DNA from: Deferribacteraceae bacterium UBA6799 | Lineage (GTDB): Bacteria; Chrysiogenota; Deferribacteres; Deferribacterales; Geovibrionaceae | Reading direction: 5' to 3' | DNA: 64,000 bases | NCBI GenBank assembly: GCA_002452335.1 | Contig: DKFJ01000006.1 | Span: forward strand, 62,001 to 126,000 | In this document: positions 19,101 to 26,743 of the stretch, piece after piece | Layout: each line of letters begins with the position of its first letter | Numbering within the stretch: position 1 is the first letter of the stretch | Notes under the pieces: generated by a model | What the model was told of the DNA's origin: nothing | What the model saw: only the letters and a program-made list of their open reading frames with translations | The model's database searches: none | Position numbers and translations under genes: made by a program

Positions 19101-22100
19101 GGCATCGAGGGAGAGTCAGCCACTCTGACCTTCGCTGGCGAAGGCACACAGGACACTCTCGGCGCTCTGATAGACGCTATCACCCTGACAGGTACAGAAA
19201 GCGGCTACACCGGATTTGAAACAACATTTACAGAGGGCGGCGCTGCGGTAGCCATATCCGACATCGACACTATCATAACAGACGTGGACGACACAGATAT
19301 GGAGAGCGCGACTCTCACTATGACAAAAATAGACTCAGAAGACAGTCTGTTTGTTGAAAACGAAGCTCAGCTGGAAAGCCAGTACGGCGTAACCATCGAA
19401 GTTACAGATGAGAACGGCGTTGTTACCGTCAGCATAGAAGGCACAGCTTCTAAAGCGGACTATCAGGAGATCATCGAGTCTGTTAGATTTACCAACAGCT
19501 CAGAAGATCCCAGCACAGCAGACAGAACAGTCAACGTTGTTGTTAACGACGGCGAGGACAATAGCAACACAGCAGTTGCCACAGTTCACGTTGTTCCTGT
19601 TAACGACGCTCCTGAGGCTGTAAACGATACTAATGAAATGACTGAAGATACAGATGCCACAGTTTATGGCAACGTGATTGCAGGTGCGACAGACGGCTCA
19701 GGCGCCGACTCTGACCCTGACAACGATGTGTCAGACCTGAAAGTCACATTTGTTAACGGAGTAGCCATAGGCGACGACTACACACTTGTGGAAGGACCTC
19801 ACGGCGATCTGTATATTAAATCTGACGGATCATATTACTATAATATCGATGAAGGTGCTATGAATGGTGTGGACGCAGGTTCCGATGTGAAAGACAGCTT
19901 CACATATACTCTGTCTGACGGCAGTCTGACAGATACAGCTGATCTGGATATCACTATCCACGGCAACTCCGATAATGTTCCTCCTGTTGGTGCAGATGAC
20001 GGCTTCAACATGGTAGAGGGTGAGACAAAAACATTTACAGCGGCTGATCTTCTCTCTAATGATACAGACGCTGACGGTGACTCTCTGTCAATAACAGGTA
20101 TCAATACATCTGGAACACACGGAACAGTTGTGTATGACCCCACAACAGGCAACTTCTCCTACACAGCGCCAGTAACAGGCACAGGCTCTACAGACTCTTT
20201 CACCTATACAGTGTCTGATGGCAAAGGCGGAACAGACGAAGTAACCGTTACTTTCAACATCTCAGACAGCGCACCTGTTGCGGTTAACGACTCCGCAATA
20301 GTCGGTGAAGGCGATATTTCAACCAGCACTGTGAATCTGGTTATCGTGCTTGATACATCAGGCAGTATGAGCACCAGCGAGATTAACATGGCTAAGAATG
20401 CTCTGGACGCCCTGATCGAAAAATACGGCTCAGCGCTTCAGAGTGTGATGTTTGTAGATTTCGACGGCAGTGCCAGACTGGTATATTCTGCTGACGGTGA
20501 CAAATGGATGACATCAGATGAGGCTCAGACTGCTCTGGCTGACAGTTCCAACTTCAGATCAGGCGGCGGAACAAACTATGACGACGCTCTGGAATGTGTA
20601 TCTGATAACTACTCAGGTGCTCCTGCGGCCACAAATACTTATGTGTACTTCATCTCTGATGGTGAGCCTTCATGGGGCAACGATATAGACTCAAATGACC
20701 GTGCAGACTGGGTGACATTCCTTAAAGGAAACAACATAGACGAAGTTTATGCTGTTGGTGTAGGCGGCGTAAGCTCCACAGACCCTGACCTTGCTGACGT
20801 AGCCTGGTCAAGTTCTAACCCTGACGGTGCAGCGCCGGAGAACGTGATTATTCTGAACAACTTCACAGAACTGTCAGCCACACTGACATCGACAGTAGAG
20901 CTGAACACAGTATCAGGCGACCTGCTGGACAACGACAGCTTCGGCGCTGACGGCGCTGCAAGCCATCTTGTTGCAGTTGAATACAATGGCACGGTACACC
21001 TGTTCACAGGCGATGATGATAAGGCTACATTCGATCTGGACGGCGCAGGTTCAGTAACAATCCACGCTGACGGTACATATGAATACACATCAGCGGGAGA
21101 TATCGCAAACGATGTATTCGCTGATGTTAAATACACCATAGCTGACGGCGACGGAACCAGATCTTCTGCGGTACTGCACCTCGGAACCACAGACTCCAGC
21201 GAAGTGTATGCTTCTGACGACTATGCTCAGGCAGTGCTGACTACAACATACTCTGACCGTACTGTTGAGTCTAACCTGAACAACGTGAACATCAACCCCA
21301 GCTACGATGACGGTGCTAAAACAGCAGAACAGACATTCACAGTTTCTGCCGGCGGAGTAGGCGCATATAAAGCGTATGTTGATCTTCAGAGCTATGATGA
21401 AGATGATGGTGATGCGTTTAAATGGACTCTGCAGGTTAAGGTAAACGGACAGTGGGTAGATGTCAGCAGCAACAACGAAATGACCGCAGACGGTTGGATT
21501 AATATCGATAGTCTGCAGGCTGGAGAATACAAAATAGTATTCAAAGCAACTGACAACAGCTACTGGTACAACTATAAAGTCGCAATCAGCAACGTTAAGC
21601 TGACTACTGTGTATGAAGACTATTACAGTAATGTGGCTGCCGCTCTTGTAGCAGGTAACCTGCTGACAGACGCTAACGACTTTGTAGGAACAGGCGATGT
21701 ATACGGCTCAACCGACGATGCCGGATCAGAAGGCGCATCACTGTATGTGCTGAATGACAACGGCGACTATGTTCAGGTTACAGACGGTATGGTTCTCCAC
21801 GGAACATACGGCGATCTGACACTGAACGCTGACGGAAGCTACTCATATCAGCCTGATGCTGACGCAGCCAACATCGGACAGCAGGAAGTGTTCCACTATT
21901 CACTGCAGCAGGCGGACGGTGACTATGACACAGCAAGCCTTGTCATAGACATCAAAGCCAGCGCTGATACAACATCACCCATCACTGATACCGATGGTGA
22001 TCATATCATCACAGGTACAGCAGGCGATGACGTGATAATAGGCACTGAAGCCAGTGAAACAATCTACGCCGGAGCAGGCGATGACTACATCGATGGTAAA

Positions 22101-22532
22101 GGCGGCAACGATACTATCTTTGCCGGAGAGGGAGACGATACAATCGTTTACCATGCCGGAGACACCATCGACGGCGGAGCAGGATACGACACACTGCTTG
22201 TTACAGACAGCATCGACTTCTCAAACGTACACAGTGTCTCTAATATCGAGGCAATCGATATGACAGGCGGAGACAGCGGAGCCAGCAACGTTACTCTGGA
22301 TGTTCAGTCAGTTCTGGATATGACAGCGGGCAACGAAACAGGCACACTGGTTCTCAGCGGAGACAACGGCGACTCAGTGACCCTCAGCGGAGACTGGACA
22401 CAGGTTGGTTCTACCAACGTTTATCAGTCAACTGAAGGCGCCACTGTCGAGTTCAGCGGACATGTGGATGTTGTGGACACAGACGCAGGTAAAATCGTCA
22501 CATTCGACGACCAAGGTAACCCTTTAGGTTAA
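13149..22532 (+). CDS. Giant LapA-like RTX surface adhesin, type I secreted
   Basis: 3127 residues. The first ~70 residues (GIVKSIEGSATVHTADG..) match the retention module that plugs the secretion pore in LapA-type adhesins. TAAG at 102-105 is the di-alanine motif cut by LapG. Then come cadherin-like/VCBS repeats, most ending in GTNDxP (about residues 150-1450), a DUF4114-like segment (about 1455-1615), further cadherin-like repeats, a von Willebrand A domain from about 2396 with MIDAS motif DTSGS, and near 2955-3015 the RTX calcium-binding nonapeptides (AGDD, GAGDD, GGND, GEGDD). The uncleaved type I signal is at the C-terminus. The protein is very acidic with hardly any cysteine. ATG at 13149 follows GGAGG. 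The secretion and release operon lies convergently downstream. Confidence 0.93.
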   Translation: MSAIGIVKSIEGSATVHTADGLVKALMVGDSINLGDYIETSAGSNVVVALNNGKEINVGPASEVVFDESVLAPLADSDTVDADSMQQALEKGEGLDQQDEETAAGEETAGVLNLSDYDLGDTSEGYVGSYLLGTQGEGSETPEGGARDGNTDPLAVDDTVVLAEDGTIIIDVLANDSDADNDDLTIISFTQPTNGTLVLNSDGTFTYTPFGDYNGPDSFTYTISDGNGGTSTATVNITVTPVNDAPIATDNTGEATESGYEEAGANAMGNVITDDNGAGVDSDIDNPASDLFVASVNGTSVSGETAVQGLYGTLYISEDGSYRYEIDNENPDVQALNFEDRLSESFEYTLSDGDLTDTANLTININGTNDAPVAYSEVNETVLVERGDIVYDEEGNVIPGGFIPRPTFVEMEGDGDMDQMPSIELNPSVSGNLLDNDTDVDNTNEELSVASLAFNGTDAEYDENTDTFTVEGKYGFLTINKETGEYTYTLNNDDPDTQALKEGEAVTEEFTYTVEDVYGAPSNEATLTINIQGTNDVPYIYGDNSATIQEDVNAQTINSHIGPFPYSYEVLTATGNLEIQDVDAGEDFFTPSTQNGQYGKFTMDADGNWTYTVLNDDNITGLNTVQRLGAGESLTETFTVYSQDGTQSEVVTVTILGTNDAPQVTGFAEHAVVKEDYRVNDGTLSDDGSFAFTDVDTHDVHTVTVTAVDAQGNPVDTNLGTLTASVVNDTTNDTFPVGVVDWDYDVDNSLYAIQSLAVGETITEYYAVEVSDGNGGSTTKIVEVTIVGTNDRPVIYTSDSETTGGVTEDTAVSHGKLTTTGDLYFGDIDTSDTHTADVISGNGFFSNNLGSLSVSVDNSSDTITWKYTVNNSATQSLAEGQTRDEVFTVRVSDGHGGFDYQTVTVTITGTNDRPEVSSFKSYGSVQEDSHIGRDGNLHDDGSFSFTDVDSIDTHTVSVVAVDKFGNPLPDGNLGTLTAEVDDDSTNDYDHQGEIDWDYEVDNSLEAVQALGVGETMKEYFAVTVTDNNGGTTTKIVEITIKGTNDKPVIYGADSDTTGEVTEDHANNSGKIITTGALYFGDVDVHDTHSASVIPGNNHNLGTLSVTLNNATDTISWKYTVNNSATQYLAEGEEKTDTFTVKVSDGHGGYAYEQVKVTVVGTNDSPDIKECGSDFIGYVKEDSSDPLKDSGMIMFSDVDIADSHTVDVTAVKDGNGNIVDPADYNAFINAFSASLAHDTGNSGNGGKVSWTYNLDNDSEAVQSLAKGEKVTYSFQVAITDDSGVAVADSDSESATTYRWVTITIEGTNDAPVARADYNTVSESGDDVVGDLTATGNVITGLTEGTIVGSSADTDVDHDAVLHVTKVTSAYDADGMTTNSDGSMTIEGHYGILTIKADGTYEYTLDESKAEGMQAGDSDTDVFTYTVSDEYGATSTASLNITVEGANDGPSISVDSGVTLYHDDSFSAGYHNAIGVYYWDAESESYVVKVIMADQHDTGDDVRLAGFDNMELSDLKFFAITDTNPNVDYTDPSYNFTIGEDGKLYSNGVLFTADTVLYSDETLNASDYEYFRNVSIDPDGTVHIGLEDITGGGDHDNNDVKMYAVENIPVFTEDGPAVNIADNASIADVDSADMSGMSVTLTNMMEGDYLTIGGNTTGVLGSGITFEINGDTVTFSGDATKADYEEALQAIQFGSTSQDPDTSDRVFAVTVTDDTGLSSAPDTFIVKVVSVNDGPDAVNDAFEMDEDGEPLIITTADLLGNDTDVDGGPLTITNVTTPSSGTLVDNHDGTWTFTPAADFNGDVTFDYTVSDGNGGTDTATVKITVNPVNDAPAIDLDGDGVKTTVLLQESFENNETSGWVHYGHSGTVTGDHGVVWTLGAADIEIQSDNIVKDSADGDYHAELDSHGGSVTNTVMSTDVALNDSDTYTLEFSYYPRTNSESSDMSVTFGGIEVFIHSDGTIDAPEGVTANLTVGSNGWNVITLTYTGIEGESATLTFAGEGTQDTLGALIDAITLTGTESGYTGFETTFTEGGAAVAISDIDTIITDVDDTDMESATLTMTKIDSEDSLFVENEAQLESQYGVTIEVTDENGVVTVSIEGTASKADYQEIIESVRFTNSSEDPSTADRTVNVVVNDGEDNSNTAVATVHVVPVNDAPEAVNDTNEMTEDTDATVYGNVIAGATDGSGADSDPDNDVSDLKVTFVNGVAIGDDYTLVEGPHGDLYIKSDGSYYYNIDEGAMNGVDAGSDVKDSFTYTLSDGSLTDTADLDITIHGNSDNVPPVGADDGFNMVEGETKTFTAADLLSNDTDADGDSLSITGINTSGTHGTVVYDPTTGNFSYTAPVTGTGSTDSFTYTVSDGKGGTDEVTVTFNISDSAPVAVNDSAIVGEGDISTSTVNLVIVLDTSGSMSTSEINMAKNALDALIEKYGSALQSVMFVDFDGSARLVYSADGDKWMTSDEAQTALADSSNFRSGGGTNYDDALECVSDNYSGAPAATNTYVYFISDGEPSWGNDIDSNDRADWVTFLKGNNIDEVYAVGVGGVSSTDPDLADVAWSSSNPDGAAPENVIILNNFTELSATLTSTVELNTVSGDLLDNDSFGADGAASHLVAVEYNGTVHLFTGDDDKATFDLDGAGSVTIHADGTYEYTSAGDIANDVFADVKYTIADGDGTRSSAVLHLGTTDSSEVYASDDYAQAVLTTTYSDRTVESNLNNVNINPSYDDGAKTAEQTFTVSAGGVGAYKAYVDLQSYDEDDGDAFKWTLQVKVNGQWVDVSSNNEMTADGWINIDSLQAGEYKIVFKATDNSYWYNYKVAISNVKLTTVYEDYYSNVAAALVAGNLLTDANDFVGTGDVYGSTDDAGSEGASLYVLNDNGDYVQVTDGMVLHGTYGDLTLNADGSYSYQPDADAANIGQQEVFHYSLQQADGDYDTASLVIDIKASADTTSPITDTDGDHIITGTAGDDVIIGTEASETIYAGAGDDYIDGKGGNDTIFAGEGDDTIVYHAGDTIDGGAGYDTLLVTDSIDFSNVHSVSNIEAIDMTGGDSGASNVTLDVQSVLDMTAGNETGTLVLSGDNGDSVTLSGDWTQVGSTNVYQSTEGATVEFSGHVDVVDTDAGKIVTFDDQGNPLG

Positions 22533-22560
22533 TCAACCTACTACATAACAAATGAGAGAG

Positions 22561-22588
22561 ACCGCCCCTTATGGGGCGGTTTTTCTTT
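22561..22588 (+). terminator. Terminator of the adhesin gene
   Basis: Stem ACCGCCCC (22561-22568) with GGGGCGGT (22573-22580), loop TTAT, then TTTTCTTT. Confidence 0.9.
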
Positions 22589-22603
22589 ATACGCGGTTGA
22601 AAT

Positions 22604-22634
22604 AAAAAAAGGCGGGGATAATTTCCCCGCCTTT
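22604..22634 (-). terminator. Terminator of the lap operon
   Basis: Stem 22608-22618 (AAAGGCGGGGA) with 22624-22634; read on the minus strand the hairpin is followed by seven T (22610-22604). It ends the minus-strand operon just after the regulator gene, back to back with the adhesin terminator. Confidence 0.85.
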
Positions 22635-22657
22635 CTGATTTTTGTAAAAAGAAATAG

Positions 22658-23257
22658 TTATGCTTTGAACTTCAGAGCCAGAGCCAGCCTGTCTCTGAGT
22701 CCTGTTTTCATGAAGATGGACGACAGATGCGCCTTCACAGTGCGGACGGTAATATCCAGAGTGTCCGCTATCTCCTGATTCGATCTGCCTTTGGCTATCA
22801 GCTCCGCCACTTCCGCCTCTCTGTCGCTGAGGTTATACAGCGTGGCGTATGAGACGGACTGTCCGCCTTTTTCATCTTTTGCGTCTTCTTTTGGAAGAGC
22901 GTTGATCAGCCTTGTGAGAATTTCCGGCGGCATCCATATCTGGTTTGCCATGACAGTGTTCACCACATGCTGGAGGTTAGAGGGGTGCATCATTCTGTTT
23001 CCGTATCCTTTTGCGCCAAGCCTGAGCATATGCACCGCTTCTTCGAACTTAGGAACGGATGACAGAATAACAATAGGGCATGTTATCGATTTGACATCTG
23101 TCGGAGGCAGATACTTCAGGTCAAGAATGACAACATCTTCCTGTGTGAGTGGTTTCTTCAGCTCATCCAGCTTGCGCACAGACATGAACGATCCTTTGTC
23201 GAACGCATCAGAGCATGAACTGCAGAAAAAGGTATCGCAACTGACTACAATAATCAT
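22658..23257 (-). CDS. LuxR/NarL-type response regulator, distal gene of lap operon
   Basis: 199 residues. The C-terminal helix-turn-helix is clear: LSDREAEVAELIAKGRSNQEIADTL.. with the NarL/LuxR recognition segment TVRTVKAHLSSIF. The N-terminal half is receiver-like; Asp46 (VVILDLK) is a candidate phosphorylation site and a Lys is present in LGAKGY, but the usual N-terminal acidic pair is reduced to a single Asp8 and several cysteines occur there, so phosphorylation is uncertain. Its ATG overlaps the lapC stop as TAATG, showing translational coupling. The position makes it a likely regulator of adhesin or operon expression; c-di-GMP-binding regulators of the VpsT/CsgD type share this layout, but their binding motif is not evident here. 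Confidence 0.85.
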   Translation of the reverse strand: MIIVVSCDTFFCSSCSDAFDKGSFMSVRKLDELKKPLTQEDVVILDLKYLPPTDVKSITCPIVILSSVPKFEEAVHMLRLGAKGYGNRMMHPSNLQHVVNTVMANQIWMPPEILTRLINALPKEDAKDEKGGQSVSYATLYNLSDREAEVAELIAKGRSNQEIADTLDITVRTVKAHLSSIFMKTGLRDRLALALKFKA

Positions 23258-24597
23258 TATCTCTCCCTCAGAGCGTTATATTTAGCTCTTAATATGGGTT
23301 TCAACAGATACTGCATTATAGTTTTCTTTCCGGTCACAATATCCGCCATGACGGTCATCCCCACCATGATATCTTTCTTATTATCTTCCGTGCCTATGTA
23401 TGTTTTGTCTGTTTTTATGTGTACCAGGTAATAGCTCTCTTTCTTCTGCTCGTCCTCTATGGTGTCGGCGCTTATGTGTGTTACAATACCTTTCACGCCG
23501 CCGTATATCGCAAAGTCATACGCTGTTACTTTAATTATAGCTTCCTGCCCGGGATAAATAAACGCAATGTCAGAAGGTTTTATCTTTGCCTCTATCAGCA
23601 GAGCGTCCTCTCCGGGTACTACTTCCATGATGTCCATACCGGGCTTCACTACACCGCCTATGGTGTTCACCATCAGTCTTTTCACAGTTCCGTCCACAGG
23701 AGAGCGCACTTGTGTTCTGTTTACTCTGTCCTGAAGGGCTACCTGTGTGGCGGATGTTCTGTTGAACTCTGCCAGAGCCTGACTCAGCTGATCCTGAGCG
23801 TCGCTGCGGAATTTTGTAGCGGACTCGTTCAGCATGTTTCTGGCTTCCACTATCTTAGACTGGGCTGAATTCATCATGTTTATGGTTGATTCTATTTCGT
23901 TCTGGTTGTCCAGCAGTTTCTGTTTGATCTGGAGATATTCCACCTCAGACACCAGCCCCTTCTCATACAGAGGTTTTGTCAGACTCATTTCCCTCTGTAT
24001 CAGTTCTTTAGCGCTTTTCAGGTTTCTTATCCTGTTCTGGGCATCGTTCAGTTCCACCTGTTTCTGTCTCAGTCTCTCTCTAAGAACATCCTGCTCGTTG
24101 GCTATTCTCTGTTTATTGATGTTATAGAGGTTCATTTCAGAACCGGTAAGGTTGGGAAAATCCTTTATCAGCTCTTCGTCCATATGGATGGGCTGACCGG
24201 ATGCCTCCGCCTGAAGACGGGCTATGCGCACTTTCAGCTCATAATATTTTGACCGTCCTTCGTTAAAAGAACTGCCGAATCCGGTATCGTCTATCTCCAG
24301 CAGGACCTGTCCTTTCTTAACCTTGTCGCCTTCTTTCACATGCAGCTTGTTGACTATACCGCCCTCAAGGTTTTGTATGATCTGTATCTGGCTGGAAGGG
24401 ATAACCTTTCCCTGTCCTCTGGTCAGTTCGTCCACATAGGTGAAATTCGCCCATATAAGGAACACGACTATGAGTCCCCCGATAATGTAAAGCAGCATGG
24501 CTGTTTTGGCAGGGGATTTTTGCAGAATAGCCGCGTTAAGGCTGTTCATGAACTCTATATCGGCATCGCTTATCTTGTTTTTTCTTTTAGACATCAT
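23257..24597 (-). CDS. lapC: HlyD/LapC-type membrane fusion protein of type I secretion
   Basis: The periplasmic adaptor that joins the inner-membrane ABC exporter to the outer-membrane pore. 446 residues: one transmembrane helix near residues 35-52 (TAMLLYIIGGLIVVFLIWANF), a lipoyl-like hairpin half (GGIVNKLHVKEGDKVKKGQVLLEID), a long coiled coil of about 200 residues (MSLTKPLYEKGLVSEVEYLQIKQ..), then the second lipoyl half and the HlyD C-terminal signature region (IKVTAYDFAIYGGVKGIV). It overlaps lapB by four bases (ATGA), and the regulator by one. It serves export of the giant adhesin encoded convergently. Confidence 0.93.
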   Translation of the reverse strand: MMSKRKNKISDADIEFMNSLNAAILQKSPAKTAMLLYIIGGLIVVFLIWANFTYVDELTRGQGKVIPSSQIQIIQNLEGGIVNKLHVKEGDKVKKGQVLLEIDDTGFGSSFNEGRSKYYELKVRIARLQAEASGQPIHMDEELIKDFPNLTGSEMNLYNINKQRIANEQDVLRERLRQKQVELNDAQNRIRNLKSAKELIQREMSLTKPLYEKGLVSEVEYLQIKQKLLDNQNEIESTINMMNSAQSKIVEARNMLNESATKFRSDAQDQLSQALAEFNRTSATQVALQDRVNRTQVRSPVDGTVKRLMVNTIGGVVKPGMDIMEVVPGEDALLIEAKIKPSDIAFIYPGQEAIIKVTAYDFAIYGGVKGIVTHISADTIEDEQKKESYYLVHIKTDKTYIGTEDNKKDIMVGMTVMADIVTGKKTIMQYLLKPILRAKYNALRER

Positions 24598-26741
24598 TTA
24601 CGGCTGCCTCCTCCGAGCTTATTGAGGATCTCGTCTTTCGGACCGTCCATCACTACAGTTCCGTTATCCATCACTATCAGTCTGTCGACTATAGAGAGGA
24701 TGGACGGCTTGTGTGTTATTACGATGGTGGTCTTGCCTTTGGTCGCCTCGTTGAGGTTATTTATAACAGTCGTTTCGGTTGTGTGGTCCATGGAGTTGGT
24801 GGGTTCGTCCATCACAATGATGGGGCTGTCCATCAGCATGGCCCGGGAAACAGCCACAGACTGTCTCTGTCCGCCCGAAAGGTTAGCTCCTTTCTCTCCC
24901 ACGAAAAAGTCGAGACCGGCGGGGTGTTTGTCTGTGAAGGATATAACATTGCCTATCTGCGCCGCGCGGATGATGGCCGCATCGTCGCTGGCAGGCGCTT
25001 TAAAGATGATGTTGTCACGGACAGATCCGGAGAACAGTGTCACGTCCTGCGGAACGTATCCGATGTTGTGGCGCAGATCCGCCGGGTCTATCTGTTTAAC
25101 GGCGATTCCGTCTATGAATATGCTGCCCTCGTCTGCGTCATATAGTCCGAGTATCAGCTTGCTCAGAGTAGATTTCCCTGAGCCCACAGCTCCTATGATG
25201 CCCACCCGCTCCTGCGGCTTTATCTTGAATGTGACATCGTGCAGAGCGGTCTTAGGCTCGTCAGGATAGCTGAAGCTGACATCTTTGAATTCGATAGCGC
25301 CCTGAAAAACAGGGCGGCGCAAAAAACCCTTTTTCTCAGGTCTTTCAACATCTTTTGCCATCAGCCCGTTGAGCTCTGTGAGAGATGTTTTCATCTGCTC
25401 ATAGTTGGAGAGCAGCGAAGCTACCTGTGTCATGGGCGATATGGTTCTGGAAGACAGAATCACAGAGGCGATGAGCGCTCCCATTGTTATGTCTCCCGCT
25501 TTTATCAGATACACGCCGAATACCACAATAGCCACAGTGGTTATCTGTGTCAGGAGTCCGGCAACTGATGTCAGCGAGCTGGAGAGCATTCTGGATCTTA
25601 TGCTTTTGTTTGCTATGTCGCCTGTGCTCTCTTCCCAGTGCCACTGTATGTAGCTGTTGGCGTTGAATGATTTTATAGTCTCAAGATTGGACAGTGCCTC
25701 GATGAGGATGCCGTTTCTCTTGGCTGAGGACTGATATGTGCTTTCGATGCTCTTCTGGATGGGTTTTCTCACCACCAGACTGTATCCGATGATCAGCATA
25801 ATGGTGAAGAGAGGTATAACCACCAGCCATGTCCCGATATAGGCTATCACTACTATAAAGATAACAACGAAAGGAAGCTCAATGAAGGCTGTGATGGCGC
25901 TGGAGGCATAGAAAGAGCGTATGCTGTCGAAATCCCTGATGTTGTTGGCGAAAGATCCGACAGATCTGGGTCTCTCCTTCATGCGGATGTTGAGCGCCTG
26001 CTCAAATATCTTCGATGAAAGGATGATGTCGCTCTTCTTCGCCGCGATCTCCAGGAAATATGTCCGTATGTATTTGATAACGATATCGAATATATATACA
26101 GTACAAACGCCTATCGCCAGAACCCACAGGGTGTCCACGGCGTTGTGGGGGATGACCCTGTCGTATACGTTCATGGTGAAAAGCGGGCTGACAGTGACAA
26201 AAAGGTTGATGAGGAATGACGCTATAAAAACGTTAATATAGAGATCCTTGAACCTCCACAGGGTTCCGAAGAACCAGTGGGATTTATCCTCCTCCTCACC
26301 TTCGTGGTCAGGGCTGTCCTGCTTATACTGTCGCTTCAGAAAGAAGCAGAAGCCGAGATATTCGTCCTGAAGTTTCTCCAGCGCTATCTCCTGCGGTTCT
26401 TCGTCCACACCGGGGATAACTATCTCAGCGATATTCTCTTTTATATCCATCTGAGTCAGAACGCACGCTCCGCCGTCCTTCATCAGCAGGATGACCGGCA
26501 GAACCAGATTAGGTATATCGATCAGTTCTCTTTTTACCAGACTGGAGTTGAACCCGGCTCTGCTGGCGGCTCTGGAAAAGTTTGATTTCGCGCCGTCTAT
26601 GGTGAAGAGGTGCTGTTCTCTCTTCTGCGGGTCCATGGGAAGCCCGTATGCCAGAGCCTCGGCGCTGGCGGGTTTATTATTGAGTTTGGTCAGGATGACC
26701 AGACACTGCATTAATGGGTCGATGGAAATGCTTCTATTCAT
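24594..26741 (-). CDS. lapB: LapB-type ABC exporter of type I secretion, with C39-like N-terminal domain
   Basis: 715 residues. Residues 1-130 form a C39-like domain that lacks the catalytic Cys of true C39 peptidases, the form found in RTX exporters where it holds the substrate. A six-helix ABC membrane domain follows (about 165-450), then the ATPase with Walker A GAVGSGKST, signature LSGGQRQ, Walker B IIVMDEPT and the switch His in ITHKPS. It powers one-step secretion of the RTX adhesin through LapC and the TolC-like pore. The gene starts two bases after the lapD stop, so it is in the same transcript. Confidence 0.94.
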   Translation of the reverse strand: MNRSISIDPLMQCLVILTKLNNKPASAEALAYGLPMDPQKREQHLFTIDGAKSNFSRAASRAGFNSSLVKRELIDIPNLVLPVILLMKDGGACVLTQMDIKENIAEIVIPGVDEEPQEIALEKLQDEYLGFCFFLKRQYKQDSPDHEGEEEDKSHWFFGTLWRFKDLYINVFIASFLINLFVTVSPLFTMNVYDRVIPHNAVDTLWVLAIGVCTVYIFDIVIKYIRTYFLEIAAKKSDIILSSKIFEQALNIRMKERPRSVGSFANNIRDFDSIRSFYASSAITAFIELPFVVIFIVVIAYIGTWLVVIPLFTIMLIIGYSLVVRKPIQKSIESTYQSSAKRNGILIEALSNLETIKSFNANSYIQWHWEESTGDIANKSIRSRMLSSSLTSVAGLLTQITTVAIVVFGVYLIKAGDITMGALIASVILSSRTISPMTQVASLLSNYEQMKTSLTELNGLMAKDVERPEKKGFLRRPVFQGAIEFKDVSFSYPDEPKTALHDVTFKIKPQERVGIIGAVGSGKSTLSKLILGLYDADEGSIFIDGIAVKQIDPADLRHNIGYVPQDVTLFSGSVRDNIIFKAPASDDAAIIRAAQIGNVISFTDKHPAGLDFFVGEKGANLSGGQRQSVAVSRAMLMDSPIIVMDEPTNSMDHTTETTVINNLNEATKGKTTIVITHKPSILSIVDRLIVMDNGTVVMDGPKDEILNKLGGGSRK

Positions 26742-26743
26742 AG

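Noticed and set aside
24340..25269. 309-codon plus-strand frame opposite lapB and lapC
   Set aside because: Low-complexity shadow of the lap genes with no start signal or domain.
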